Source: UBA4636 sp045534575 (GTDB taxonomy: Bacteria > Bacillota > Clostridia > Christensenellales > Borkfalkiaceae). Taken from it: 64,000 nucleotides of DNA. Each line of letters starts with the position of its first letter. The first letter of the stretch is position 1. Positions 8,154 to 16,452 of the stretch are shown one piece after another. The notes under the pieces are model-generated. The model saw nothing but the letters and a program-made list of their open reading frames with translations. It had not been told where the DNA came from and made no database searches. The position numbers and the translations under genes were made by a program. The stretch covers positions 1 through 64,000 of the forward strand of contig JAZSJZ010000013.1 in assembly GCA_045534575.1 (NCBI GenBank), in the 5' to 3' direction.

Positions 8154-8941
8154 TGCGCTTAGATAGTTACTTGGTTGAAAATGAATATTTTTCCTCACGA
8201 AATAAGGCAAGTGAAGCAATTAAGCGAGGCGAAGTTTTCGTTGGCGGAAAAGCCGTTTTAAAGCCTTCGTATGAAGTTATAGAGGGCGTTGAAATTGCGA
8301 TTAAAGCAGAAAAAACTTTCGTTTCAGTCGGTGGTTATAAACTCGATAAAGCGCTTGATAGTTTTAATATTGACGTTAAAGATTTAACGTTTGCCGATAT
8401 TGGCGCATCAACTGGCGGTTTTACTGACGTTTTGTTGCAACGAGGCGTTAAAAGAGTTTTTTGTGTTGACGTTGGAGAGAATTTGTTAGACGAAAAGATA
8501 TCTAGCGATAATAGAGTTGTTGTGATGGATAACTGCAACGCTAGAAACCTTAAAAAGGCTGATTTTCCTTGTGAAATTCAAGGAATTGTTGTTGATTGCA
8601 GTTTTATTTCTTTAAAGCTTTTAATAGGTGTTTTAAAAGATTTAATTTGCAAAAAGGGAGTTATAATCGCGCTTGTTAAACCTCAATTCGAGTGCGGAAA
8701 AGATAAACTTGGAAAAAGCGGAATTTTGTTATCTTCCAAAGAGCAATTAAGAGTGCTTTGTGAAATTATTGAGTTTTGCAAAATGCAAAATTTAGTTACC
8801 ACAAATTTATGCTTTTCACCTATAAATGCTAAGAAAAACATTGAATATTTACTGGAGATTAAGTTTGAGGGTGAACAAATTTCGTTTGAAACCGTTGAAA
8901 ATATTGTTAATTTAGCAAAGAAATGCAAGGAGAATTTATGA
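8153..8941 (+). CDS. tlyA: TlyA family rRNA (cytidine-2'-O)-methyltransferase
   Basis: Predicted S4-domain rRNA methyltransferase of the TlyA/YqxC family, 262 aa. The N-terminal S4 RNA-binding domain covers about residues 1-60 (RLDSYLVENEYFSSRNKA). The FtsJ-like SAM domain follows with ADIGASTGGFTDVLLQRG and FCVDVG. The KPQFE motif near residue 175 matches the family. Its first base overlaps the last base of ispA. In Mycobacterium TlyA methylates 16S and 23S rRNA; the exact target here is inferred. Confidence 0.9.
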   Translation: MRLDSYLVENEYFSSRNKASEAIKRGEVFVGGKAVLKPSYEVIEGVEIAIKAEKTFVSVGGYKLDKALDSFNIDVKDLTFADIGASTGGFTDVLLQRGVKRVFCVDVGENLLDEKISSDNRVVVMDNCNARNLKKADFPCEIQGIVVDCSFISLKLLIGVLKDLICKKGVIIALVKPQFECGKDKLGKSGILLSSKEQLRVLCEIIEFCKMQNLVTTNLCFSPINAKKNIEYLLEIKFEGEQISFETVENIVNLAKKCKENL

Positions 8942-9765
8942 TAGGTTTTTATTTTAGAGAAAATAACGAAAGAAGCGTTAAAGCATCAAAAAAGCTTAAA
9001 AAACTTTTGGCTGAGAGCGGAATATCATTTTGCGACCTTGAAGAAGATTCTAAAATTGACAAAAACTTAGATATTACGCTTTTAATCGTTTTTGGTGGAG
9101 ATGGAAGCGTTTTAAGGGCGTCAAAAATTGCGCTTGATAAAATTCCAATCGTTGCAATTAACACGGGCAACGTTGGTTTTTTAACGAGTTATGAAGAAAA
9201 TAGCCTTGAAAAACTCGTGCAAGACATTAAAAACTATAAACTTCGTTTCTCAAAAAGAAGGTTTATGAAGGTTGTTTGCAATGGCAAAAAATATTACGCG
9301 TTAAACGATGCAGTTGTTACTAAAAATTACGGAAAAGACCTTGCTAGTGAGTGCATTAAACTGCATTTTGCAATCGATGGGGAGTTTGTTGATACCTACG
9401 TTGCCGACGGCTTAATTGTTAGCACGCCAACTGGTTCTACTGCTTATGCTCTGTCTGCTGGAGCGCCAATCGTTACGCCTAGAGTTGATGCTTTTTTGGC
9501 TGCGCCAATTTGTGCGCACACGCTTCACTCAAGACCTATCGTTTATTCAACTAAGGCAAAATCGGTTATTACCATTGCTAAAGACACCAAAGAATGCGCT
9601 CTCTATATCGATGGCGCTTTGGTGGACGTTGTTAATAAGGGCGAATCTATTGAGATTGAAAAGAGCGACGTTTGTGTTCAAATTTGCGAATACGCTGAAA
9701 ACTTCTTTGCTAAACTTTCTCGCAAACTTAATATTTGGTCAACTCACGAAATTCCAAAGGTGTAG
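8938..9765 (+). CDS. nadK: NAD kinase
   Basis: Phosphorylates NAD to NADP in the cytoplasm. 275 aa. The ATP/NAD motifs are FGGDGSVLRA near residue 45, NTGNVGFL near 70 and TPTGSTAYALSAGAP near 160. The ATG at 8938 follows AAGGAG and overlaps the tlyA stop as ATGA, so translation is coupled. Gene order tlyA-nadK-argR-recN is common in Clostridia. Confidence 0.95.
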   Translation: MIGFYFRENNERSVKASKKLKKLLAESGISFCDLEEDSKIDKNLDITLLIVFGGDGSVLRASKIALDKIPIVAINTGNVGFLTSYEENSLEKLVQDIKNYKLRFSKRRFMKVVCNGKKYYALNDAVVTKNYGKDLASECIKLHFAIDGEFVDTYVADGLIVSTPTGSTAYALSAGAPIVTPRVDAFLAAPICAHTLHSRPIVYSTKAKSVITIAKDTKECALYIDGALVDVVNKGESIEIEKSDVCVQICEYAENFFAKLSRKLNIWSTHEIPKV

Positions 9766-9767
9766 TT

Positions 9768-10220
9768 ATGAATAAAGCAAAAAGAAAAGAAAGAATTTTA
9801 GATATTATAAACAAAACCGAAGTTAACACTCAAGAAGAGTTAATCGCTATTTTAGAGGCGCAAGGCTTAAAGGTTACTCAAGCAACCGTTTCTCGTGATA
9901 TTAAAGAACTTGGGCTTGTTAAAGTTTCGGGAAAGGTTAAAAAGTATAAATACGCTGAACCCGTTGAAAAACACGGCGATTATCTATCTAGGCTTACTCA
10001 GTTTAAGTCGATAGTAGTATCGATTGAAAGAGCGCAAAATTTAGTTGTTGTGAAAACGCTAGCAGGGCACGGAAATGCTATTGCCGCTTTAATTGACTCG
10101 CAAGAAATTACTGACGTTTTAGGAACGATTGCTGGCGATGACACGATTCTTGTTATCTCGGCTGACAACGTTTCCGCACAGAGAGCGGTTGAGGCGCTAT
10201 CGCAATTATTTCACGCATAA
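9768..10220 (+). CDS. argR: Arginine repressor ArgR/AhrC
   Basis: Hexameric arginine-responsive DNA-binding regulator, 150 aa. The N-terminal winged-helix DNA-binding domain includes TQEELIAILEAQG and TQATVSRDIKELGL. The C-terminal domain for hexamer formation and arginine binding includes the GDDTILVI segment. ATG 9768 lies just after the nadK stop. No arginine biosynthesis gene lies in this window; ArgR next to recN is a conserved Firmicutes arrangement. Confidence 0.95.
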   Translation: MNKAKRKERILDIINKTEVNTQEELIAILEAQGLKVTQATVSRDIKELGLVKVSGKVKKYKYAEPVEKHGDYLSRLTQFKSIVVSIERAQNLVVVKTLAGHGNAIAALIDSQEITDVLGTIAGDDTILVISADNVSAQRAVEALSQLFHA

Positions 10221-10265
10221 AAACATTTAAAATACGGCATTATTCCTAGAAAAATACAAGAAATT

Positions 10266-11948
10266 ATGATTAAATCTTTAACGATAAAAAACGTTGCTTT
10301 AATAAAAAGCGCGAACATATTTTTTACCGAAGGGCTTAACGTTTTATCTGGTGAAACGGGTGCTGGTAAGTCGGTTGTTTTAGAATCGCTTAACTTTGCG
10401 CTTGGTCAAAAAGCAGATAAAGCAATGATTTCGCATGGCGAAAATGAGTGCTCTGTTTCTTGTGTTTTTGATATCTCTAATAATGATAGAGCAAGGTCGG
10501 CTCTTAATGATATAGGCGTTGAGTTTGATGACGAAATTATAATCAAAAGAACTTTTTCCCTTGATGGTAAGGCGAGCATTAGAATAAACGGCGAAATCGT
10601 TACGGCGCAAATGCTTAAAAAAGTTTCTATTAATCTTGTTGATATCCACGGGCAAAGCGACCATTTTATTTTGTTGAAAGAATCAAATCAACTTGAACTT
10701 ATAGATGCGCTTGGCGAAGATAAGATTAAAAAGAGAAAAGACGAGATAAAATGCGTTATTGATCGAATTAAAGATATTGATAAAAATCTATCACTTCTTG
10801 GTGGAAGTGATGAAGAAAGGCTTAAACGGCTAGACTTTATAAAGTATAGTATAGATGAAATTGAGCGTGCTGACGTAAAAGAGGGCGAGCACGAAGAATT
10901 GAGTTTAAGAAGAAAAAAACTTCTTAATCTTGAAAAAATTACGGGTGCTGTTTCTAATTCCGTTTCAATTTTAAGTGGTGATAATGGCGTTATTGATAGC
11001 ATTGCTAATTCTATTCGTTTGGTTGACTCTGTTTCTAATTTTGGTGAAGAATTTAGGACGATTAGCGAGAGACTATCTACAATAATGGATGATTTAAGCG
11101 ATATTAACGAAACGCTTTATGACTTAATTGACGAAGAGTTTGACGCCAAAGAAATTGAGTTTATTGAATCTAGAATTGATGAAATTTCGCTTATTGAATC
11201 TAAGTATGGCAAAACTTATGAAGAAATTCAAGAAAAACTAAAATCCTTAAGAGATGAATACAATCTATTGCAAGATAGTGCGTTTGAGGCTGGGAAGTTA
11301 AGAGATAAAAAGTTTGAAGAGTTAAAACTTTTAAAAATTGCCTATTCTAATCTAACGAACGAGAGAAAGTTAATAAGCGAAACTCTTTCTAAAAAACTAT
11401 CTTTAAAGCTTAAAGAACTTGGAATGAAAGGTGCAAAATTTAGCGTTTTGTTTGAAGAACTGCAAGACATTGTTTCCTTAAACGGGGTTGATAAAATAAC
11501 GTTTATGTTCTCGGCAAATGTTGGGGAAGAGGAAAAACCACTTTCAAAAGTTATCTCTGGGGGTGAACTTTCTCGCTTAATGCTTGCAATAAAAGCCGTA
11601 ACTAGCGCAACTTTTGGTGATGCAACCTTTATTTTTGACGAAATTGATGCTGGTATTAGTGGCGATGCGGCGTTTGTTGTTTCTCAAAACTTTGCGAAAA
11701 TAGCTAAAAATAGGCAAATTATTGCTATTTCACACCTTCCGCAAATCGTTGCAATGGCAGATACTTCGCTTCTTATTGAAAAAAGTGAAAAGGATGGCAA
11801 AACTACTACTGACGTTTTCAAACAATCAAAAGATGAGAAAATTTACGAAGTTGTTCGATTAACAGGCGGTAAAAAAGATAACGAGGTAGCAGTTGCTCAC
11901 GCTAAACAAATAGTTTGTGAGGCAGATAAATTCAAAATGAGTTTATAA
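10266..11948 (+). CDS. recN: DNA repair protein RecN
   Basis: SMC-like ATPase acting early in double-strand break repair. 560 aa. Walker A GETGAGKS lies near residue 30, long coiled coils run from about 150 to 370, and the ABC signature ISGGELSRLMLAI and Walker B FIFDEIDAGISG lie near 435-475. The HIGQ/D-loop region HLPQIVAMAD follows. No LexA-like operator is seen upstream. A terminator follows. Confidence 0.97.
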   Translation: MIKSLTIKNVALIKSANIFFTEGLNVLSGETGAGKSVVLESLNFALGQKADKAMISHGENECSVSCVFDISNNDRARSALNDIGVEFDDEIIIKRTFSLDGKASIRINGEIVTAQMLKKVSINLVDIHGQSDHFILLKESNQLELIDALGEDKIKKRKDEIKCVIDRIKDIDKNLSLLGGSDEERLKRLDFIKYSIDEIERADVKEGEHEELSLRRKKLLNLEKITGAVSNSVSILSGDNGVIDSIANSIRLVDSVSNFGEEFRTISERLSTIMDDLSDINETLYDLIDEEFDAKEIEFIESRIDEISLIESKYGKTYEEIQEKLKSLRDEYNLLQDSAFEAGKLRDKKFEELKLLKIAYSNLTNERKLISETLSKKLSLKLKELGMKGAKFSVLFEELQDIVSLNGVDKITFMFSANVGEEEKPLSKVISGGELSRLMLAIKAVTSATFGDATFIFDEIDAGISGDAAFVVSQNFAKIAKNRQIIAISHLPQIVAMADTSLLIEKSEKDGKTTTDVFKQSKDEKIYEVVRLTGGKKDNEVAVAHAKQIVCEADKFKMSL

Positions 11949-11967
11949 ATAACTTTCATAAAAATTT

Positions 11968-11999
11968 TGCAAGTTTTTTAAGGCTTGCATTATTTTTTT
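11968..11999 (+). terminator. Terminator after recN
   Basis: TGCAAG (11968-11973) pairs with CTTGCA (11984-11989), followed by TTATTTTTTT. The stem is short but the T-run is good. It touches the -35 box of the spoIVB promoter. Confidence 0.7.
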
Positions 12000-12028
12000 G
12001 TATAAAAAAACGACCTTTGCTCATCATA
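12000..12028 (+). promoter_or_regulatory. Predicted sigmaG promoter of spoIVB
   Basis: GTATA (12000-12004), a 17-base spacer and CATCATA (12022-12028) match the sigmaG consensus GHATR-N17/18-CATNHTA at every defined position. spoIVB is a sigmaG gene in Bacillus. Only six bases separate the -10 box from the ATG at 12035, so the transcript should begin at or next to the start codon. Confidence 0.75.
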
Positions 12029-12034
12029 TTTGCA

Positions 12035-13048
12035 ATGGTTAATTTTAAGAAATTGAAAAACGCTGTTTTAAAGGCGATATTGCTTGTTGTTATCGTTGCA
12101 ACGCTATCTATTAATTTAGGAATGAAGTCGAAAAACGATAACAAGTTTGTTTATTTAGGTGGGTTTCCTGCTGGTTTTGATATTCAAACGGTTGGCGCAA
12201 CGGTTATTGGGCTAAGCGACGTGGTAACTTGCGATGGCGTTTTCTCTCCAGCAAAAGAGGCTGGAATTAAAACGGGCGACGTAATTCTATCACTTGGTAG
12301 CGTTAACGTTAATAACGTGAAAGATATTGAAACAGCACTAAAAACGAATAACGGAAAGACCATCGTTGCAAAGATTAGGCGTGAAAATGAAACGGTTATT
12401 AAAGAACTTGAGCCTGCAAAAGACGTTGGCGGAAAACTCAAACTAGGTCTTTTTGTTCGTGATGGGCTAAGCGGAATTGGCACGATGACTTTCATAACAG
12501 AAAACGGCTCGTTTATGGCGTTAGGACATCAGGTTTGCAACTTAAACGGCTCACGTTTAGAAATTTTTGGTGGAAGAATTTTTCGCTGTTCAATCTTTGG
12601 GGTAAATAAAGGCGAAAGAGGAAAGGCTGGGGAACTAAAAGGAATGTTCATAAACGATTGCCAAATAGGTGATGTAATTTCGAACAATGAGCAAGGAATT
12701 TTAGGAAAAATCGAAAATTTTGACATATCTAAACTTCACAAAGTCGAGGTCGGCGTAGCAAAAGTTGGCGATGCGTCAATCATCACTTGTGTTGATGGCA
12801 TAATGCCAAAAGAATATTCAATATCAATCGTAAAAGTTGATGATTTATCTAAAAAAACAAAGAACTACGTTATCAAAGTTACTGACGAAAGGCTTTTAGA
12901 AGTTGCTGGCGGAATAGTTCAAGGTATGAGCGGTAGCCCTATTATGCAAAACGGAAAAATCGTTGGCGCAGTTACTCACGTTTTTATTAACGATCCAACC
13001 AGGGGCTATGGAATTTCTATTGATAATATGTTGGCTCTTGCGGAATAA
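12035..13048 (+). CDS. spoIVB: SpoIVB signalling serine peptidase
   Basis: Secreted from the forespore into the intermembrane space, where it cleaves SpoIVFA and triggers pro-sigmaK processing. 337 aa from ATG 12035; a TTG at 12017 lies inside the promoter and is rejected. There is an N-terminal signal anchor (about residues 10-30), a PDZ domain (about 45-125, with DVVTCDGVFSPAKEAGIKTG), then an S55 peptidase domain with the GHQVC histidine and the GMSGSPI serine. In Bacillus spo0A follows directly; here spoIIM does. Confidence 0.93.
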   Translation: MVNFKKLKNAVLKAILLVVIVATLSINLGMKSKNDNKFVYLGGFPAGFDIQTVGATVIGLSDVVTCDGVFSPAKEAGIKTGDVILSLGSVNVNNVKDIETALKTNNGKTIVAKIRRENETVIKELEPAKDVGGKLKLGLFVRDGLSGIGTMTFITENGSFMALGHQVCNLNGSRLEIFGGRIFRCSIFGVNKGERGKAGELKGMFINDCQIGDVISNNEQGILGKIENFDISKLHKVEVGVAKVGDASIITCVDGIMPKEYSISIVKVDDLSKKTKNYVIKVTDERLLEVAGGIVQGMSGSPIMQNGKIVGAVTHVFINDPTRGYGISIDNMLALAE

Positions 13049-13071
13049 TAAAGTAAATTCTCCCATAAAAT
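13043..13071 (+). promoter_or_regulatory. Predicted sigmaE promoter of spoIIM
   Basis: GAATAAT (13043-13049), 14 bases, then CATAAAAT (13064-13071), against the sigmaE consensus KMATATT-N14-CATACAMT: one mismatch in each box. spoIIM belongs to the sigmaE regulon in Bacillus. The -10 box sits inside the left arm of the hairpin that terminates spoIVB. Confidence 0.65.
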
Positions 13072-13087
13072 GTATGGGAGTTTTTTT
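13060..13087 (+). terminator. Terminator of spoIVB overlapping the spoIIM start region
   Basis: CTCCCATA (13060-13067), loop AAATG, TATGGGAG (13073-13080) and seven T. The right arm carries GGGAG, which is also the only candidate ribosome site for the spoIIM ATG at 13088, seven bases downstream. Confidence 0.85.
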
Positions 13088-13675
13088 ATGGAAATAATTA
13101 AAGAATACCGTAGTATTTTGAAAAAGGAAAAGAAATATTTAATCTTTCTAATTTGTTGCGTTGCTGTTGGCTTTTTTGTTGGTATTATCCTTCATAAGGC
13201 ACTTGAAAAACAAGTTTTAGTAGGCAATATTGCAAATTTTTATATTAACGCACTGTCAATTGACGGAAGTTTTCTATCGATAAGTTTTGCTAACTTGTTT
13301 TTAGACCTTGTTTTAGTTTTATTGTTTTACCTTTTTAGTTTAAGCGTTTATCTTTATCCATTTAAAGCCTTTGTGTTGTTCTATTTTTCTTACGTTTTAG
13401 GCGGAGCGTTAGCGGTTTTTATAAGTTTTTTAGGTATTAGTGGGCTGTTTTTGTTCTTGTTTTCTGTGCTTTTGCATAGTGTTATTGCTTGTTTTTCGCT
13501 AGTTTTGTTCTCGGTTTTGTGTTATCACCAAGATAAAACGTGCAAATCTAAAACAAAAATTAAAGAAATAAAGTTTAAACTATTAATCGTAAGTTTTGTC
13601 ATTATGTTAGCAGGCGTTTTAATTTCATCGTTATTTTTAATTGCTTTCTTAAGACCCATTAACTTTGTTATTTGA
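13088..13675 (+). CDS. spoIIM: Stage II sporulation protein M
   Basis: Integral membrane protein of the mother cell. With SpoIID and SpoIIP it forms the DMP peptidoglycan machine that drives septal thinning and engulfment. 195 aa with about five hydrophobic helices, starting with FLICCVAVGFFVGIILH at about residues 19-35. ATG 13088 is chosen; the upstream ATG at 13070 lies in the hairpin loop. Neighbours are spoIVB and dacF. The intervening xerD, deoB and pnp genes of Bacillus are missing. Confidence 0.9.
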   Translation: MEIIKEYRSILKKEKKYLIFLICCVAVGFFVGIILHKALEKQVLVGNIANFYINALSIDGSFLSISFANLFLDLVLVLLFYLFSLSVYLYPFKAFVLFYFSYVLGGALAVFISFLGISGLFLFLFSVLLHSVIACFSLVLFSVLCYHQDKTCKSKTKIKEIKFKLLIVSFVIMLAGVLISSLFLIAFLRPINFVI

Positions 13676-13702
13676 ATAAAATTTAATACTCTACGCATAA
13701 TA
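13674..13702 (+). promoter_or_regulatory. Predicted sigmaG/sigmaF-type promoter of dacF
   Basis: GAATA (13674-13678), 17 bases and CATAATA (13696-13702) match GHATR-N17-CATNHTA at every defined base. The -35 box overlaps the end of spoIIM. Five T separate the -10 box from the ATG at 13708, so the mRNA should be leaderless. In Bacillus dacF is a forespore gene. Confidence 0.75.
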
Positions 13703-13707
13703 TTTTT

Positions 13708-14868
13708 ATGAAAAAAGTAATTGCGCTTTGTTTTGTTGTTATATTATGTTTATCGTTTGGTAGTGTTAACCTAGTTTTTGCCAAAGAAGATTTAAGCGAA
13801 AACGCATTAAAAACCGGAGCAAAATCCGTTTACCTAATGAGTGCCGATTGTGGTGACGTTATTTATTCATATAATGAAGATTTGCGTTTGCCGATTGCTA
13901 GCATGACAAAAATTATGCTTTTAAACCTTGTTTTTGAAGCGGTTGAGGGTGGAAAGTTATCGCTTAACGAAGATATATTAGTTAGCGAAAACGCTCAAAG
14001 TATGGGTGGTTCTCAAGTGTTTTTGCAAGCAAATAAGTATTATAAGTGTAGCGATTTAGTAAAAAGCGTTATTATTGCATCCGCAAACGACGCTTCCGTT
14101 GCACTTGCGGAAAGGCTTTTTGTAACTGAAGATAATTGCGTTAATGAAATGAATAAAAAAGCAAAAGAGTTGGGGCTTAGTAACACCTTATTTTCTAACG
14201 TTACGGGTTTAACCAAGCCAACGCAATATTCATGCGCTAAAGACGTTGCTAAAATGACTTGCTATTTAACGCAATTTGACGACTATTTTAAGTTTAGTAA
14301 CATTTATCTTGACGAGTTAACACACCCTGACGGCTCAAAAACTACTTTAATTAACACTAACAAACTTGTTAGATTTTACGATGGTTGCGATGGCGGAAAA
14401 ACCGGGTTTACTAACGAAGCAAAGTTTTGCTTATCGGCAACGGCTAAAAGAAACGATATGAGACTTGTTTGCGTTTGCATTGGCGAAGAGAGTTCTAAAG
14501 AACGATTTAATGATGTTTCGAATTTGTTGAATTTTGGCTTTAACAATTTTAAGCAAAAACTTATTTTAGATAAAAACGAAGTTTTAACTCAATCGTTAAA
14601 AATTAAAGGAAGTGCAAGCGAAACGGTTGAATTTAAGGTTGAAAATTCCGTTTATGGCTTTGAAAAAAGAACTGAAAATGAAGATTTTACCTATAATTTT
14701 GAGTTTTATAATGATTTAGTTGCGCCCATTTCTTGTGGCGAAATTATTGGTAACGCCGTAGTTTATAAAAATGGTGTTGAAATTTCTAGAACTTGTTTGG
14801 TTTTAGAAACTAACGTTGAAAAATTTAACTTCGGCACAGCATTTGATAAAGTTTTAGAAAATTGGTAA
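13708..14868 (+). CDS. dacF: D-alanyl-D-alanine carboxypeptidase DacF
   Basis: Penicillin-binding protein of the S11 family that trims pentapeptides and sets spore cortex cross-linking. 386 aa. The signal peptide covers residues 1-25 (cut near VFAKE). Active-site motifs appear in order: SMTK (SxxK) near residue 68, SAND (SxN) near 130, and KTG in GGKTGFT near 230. The C-terminal beta domain follows. It directly precedes spoIIAA as in Bacillus. No ribosome site precedes the ATG. Confidence 0.95.
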   Translation: MKKVIALCFVVILCLSFGSVNLVFAKEDLSENALKTGAKSVYLMSADCGDVIYSYNEDLRLPIASMTKIMLLNLVFEAVEGGKLSLNEDILVSENAQSMGGSQVFLQANKYYKCSDLVKSVIIASANDASVALAERLFVTEDNCVNEMNKKAKELGLSNTLFSNVTGLTKPTQYSCAKDVAKMTCYLTQFDDYFKFSNIYLDELTHPDGSKTTLINTNKLVRFYDGCDGGKTGFTNEAKFCLSATAKRNDMRLVCVCIGEESSKERFNDVSNLLNFGFNNFKQKLILDKNEVLTQSLKIKGSASETVEFKVENSVYGFEKRTENEDFTYNFEFYNDLVAPISCGEIIGNAVVYKNGVEISRTCLVLETNVEKFNFGTAFDKVLENW

Positions 14869-14890
14869 ATAAATTTTAAATAACAAAAAG

Positions 14891-14933
14891 CACGCTTATT
14901 CGACTAAAAGTTCGAAATTAAGCGTGTTTTTTT
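14891..14933 (+). terminator. Terminator after dacF
   Basis: CACGCTTA (14891-14898) pairs with TAAGCGTG (14919-14926), with an inner TCGA/TCGA pairing, followed by seven T. Confidence 0.9.
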
Positions 14934-14961
14934 ATGTTAAACTTTTTCAAAAGGAGGAGTT

Positions 14962-15270
14962 ATGGAAATTAAATATTCAGTAGTTTGCGATAGGCTTTAT
15001 TTCTATTTGATTGGCGAACTTGACGAACATTACGCAAAAGGCGCAAAAGAATATCTTGAAGCGGTAATTAATAAAAATCCAAGATATAAAAAAATTGTTT
15101 TTAATATGCAAGAATTATCTTTTATGGATAGCACGGGGATTGGTATGCTACTTGGAAGATATAAAAAACTTAAAAAACAAGGCGTTGATTGCTTTATTGA
15201 AAACCCAAAAGTTAACGTTGAAAAAGTGTTAGAACTTTCCGGCATTTATGAAATTATGCCAAAAATATGA
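14962..15270 (+). CDS. spoIIAA: Anti-sigma F factor antagonist SpoIIAA
   Basis: STAS-domain anti-anti-sigma factor, 102 aa. When unphosphorylated in the forespore it binds SpoIIAB and frees sigmaF. The phosphorylated serine lies in FMDSTGIGMLLGRYK near residue 57. A strong AAGGAGGAG site precedes the ATG. First gene of the spoIIAA-spoIIAB-sigF operon; SpoIIE, which dephosphorylates it, is outside the window. I did not find a clear sigmaH promoter in the short gap after the dacF terminator. Confidence 0.96.
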   Translation: MEIKYSVVCDRLYFYLIGELDEHYAKGAKEYLEAVINKNPRYKKIVFNMQELSFMDSTGIGMLLGRYKKLKKQGVDCFIENPKVNVEKVLELSGIYEIMPKI

Positions 15271-15277
15271 GGTAACT

Positions 15278-15691
15278 ATGAACGAAATGACTATTAAACT
15301 TAGCGCAAAATCCGAAAATGAAGCCGTAGCAAGAACTGCAGTTTCAGCGTTTTTGCTACTAATTAATCCTAGCGTTGAAGAACTTAGCGATGTTAAAACA
15401 GCTGTTAGCGAGGCTGTTACCAACGCAATAGTGCATGCGTATCCTCAAAGTGAGGGCGAAATTGAGATAAATTGCACACTTGGTGAAGATTACATAAAAA
15501 TTATTGTTAAAGATAACGGCGTTGGAATTGAATCGATAGACGTTGCTCTTCAGCCATATTTCACAACAAAACCTTGTGAAGAACGCTCTGGGCTTGGGTT
15601 TACGATTATGCGTTCTTTTATGGATGAGTTTGAAGTTAAGTCGGTTAAAAATCAAGGAACGATTTTGACTATGCTCAAGAAAATTGCCTAA
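15278..15691 (+). CDS. spoIIAB: Anti-sigma F factor SpoIIAB
   Basis: GHKL-type serine kinase and anti-sigma factor, 137 aa. It binds sigmaF and phosphorylates SpoIIAA. The N-box is in VSEAVTNAIVHAYP, the G1 box in VKDNGVGI and the G2-type box in SGLGFTIMRSFMDEFEV. Start at ATG 15278 behind GAGG; an earlier in-frame ATG (15248) lies in spoIIAA and is rejected. Confidence 0.96.
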   Translation: MNEMTIKLSAKSENEAVARTAVSAFLLLINPSVEELSDVKTAVSEAVTNAIVHAYPQSEGEIEINCTLGEDYIKIIVKDNGVGIESIDVALQPYFTTKPCEERSGLGFTIMRSFMDEFEVKSVKNQGTILTMLKKIA

Positions 15692-15729
15692 AGAATTTCA
15701 ATAATTTTTTAAATTTATGAAGGTGCTAA

Positions 15730-16452
15730 ATGTTATCGTTAGAAAGAACTTTGGAACTAATTAGGCAATCGAAAAATGGGCAAAAGAACGCAAAAGAAGA
15801 ACTTCTAATAAATAACTTAAAACTTTTAAAAAGCATTATTCGAAGATTTGTTGGCAGAGGCGTTGAGTATGACGATCTTTTTCAACTAGCATCAATTGGC
15901 TTTATGAAGGCAATTGATAATTTTGATGAATCTTTCAACGTTAAATTTTCAACTTACGCCGTTCCAATGATAATAGGTGAGATAAAAAGATTTCTTCGAG
16001 ATGACGGTTCAATTAAAGTTTCAAGAATTATAAAAACTTTAAATGCTAAAATAAATAAGTATTTAGACGAAATGAGAAAGAAAAATGAGGCTGAACCAAG
16101 TGTTGAAGATATAGCAAAAAAATTCGAAGTTTCTACTGAAGACGTAATTTTAGCGTTAGGAGCGTCAAGACAGCCTGTTTCAATTTATGAAAAATTAAAC
16201 GGCGACAACGATAAACCTATAGAATTTTTAGATACGTTAGAATCAAAAACAGGTGAGGAAGATCTTATTGAAAAAATAATGTTAAAAGAGGTGATTGATA
16301 GCCTAGAAGATAAAGAAAAACAGATAATAATTTTGAGATATTTTTCCGATAGAACTCAAGCGGAAATTGCAAAAGAACTTGGCGTTTCGCAGGTTCAAGT
16401 ATCTAGAATGGAGAATAAAATCATTAACAAACTAAAAACAAAAATTTCTTAA
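15730..16452 (+). CDS. sigF: RNA polymerase sigma-F factor
   Basis: First forespore-specific sigma factor, 240 aa. Region 2 includes DDLFQLASIGFMKAIDNFD and FSTYAVPMIIGEIKRFLRDD. Region 3 follows, and region 4 has the helix-turn-helix RTQAEIAKELGVSQVQVSRME. The spoIIA operon context distinguishes it from sigmaG. A terminator follows the stop codon immediately. Confidence 0.96.
   Translation: MLSLERTLELIRQSKNGQKNAKEELLINNLKLLKSIIRRFVGRGVEYDDLFQLASIGFMKAIDNFDESFNVKFSTYAVPMIIGEIKRFLRDDGSIKVSRIIKTLNAKINKYLDEMRKKNEAEPSVEDIAKKFEVSTEDVILALGASRQPVSIYEKLNGDNDKPIEFLDTLESKTGEEDLIEKIMLKEVIDSLEDKEKQIIILRYFSDRTQAEIAKELGVSQVQVSRMENKIINKLKTKIS

Noticed and set aside
9416..9775. 119-codon forward ORF inside nadK
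   Set aside because: Lies in another frame of a well-supported gene with no ribosome site; composition-driven shadow.
12017..12034. TTG start giving a six-residue longer SpoIVB
   Set aside because: It lies within the predicted sigmaG promoter, has no ribosome site, and the ATG at 12035 begins a normal signal anchor.
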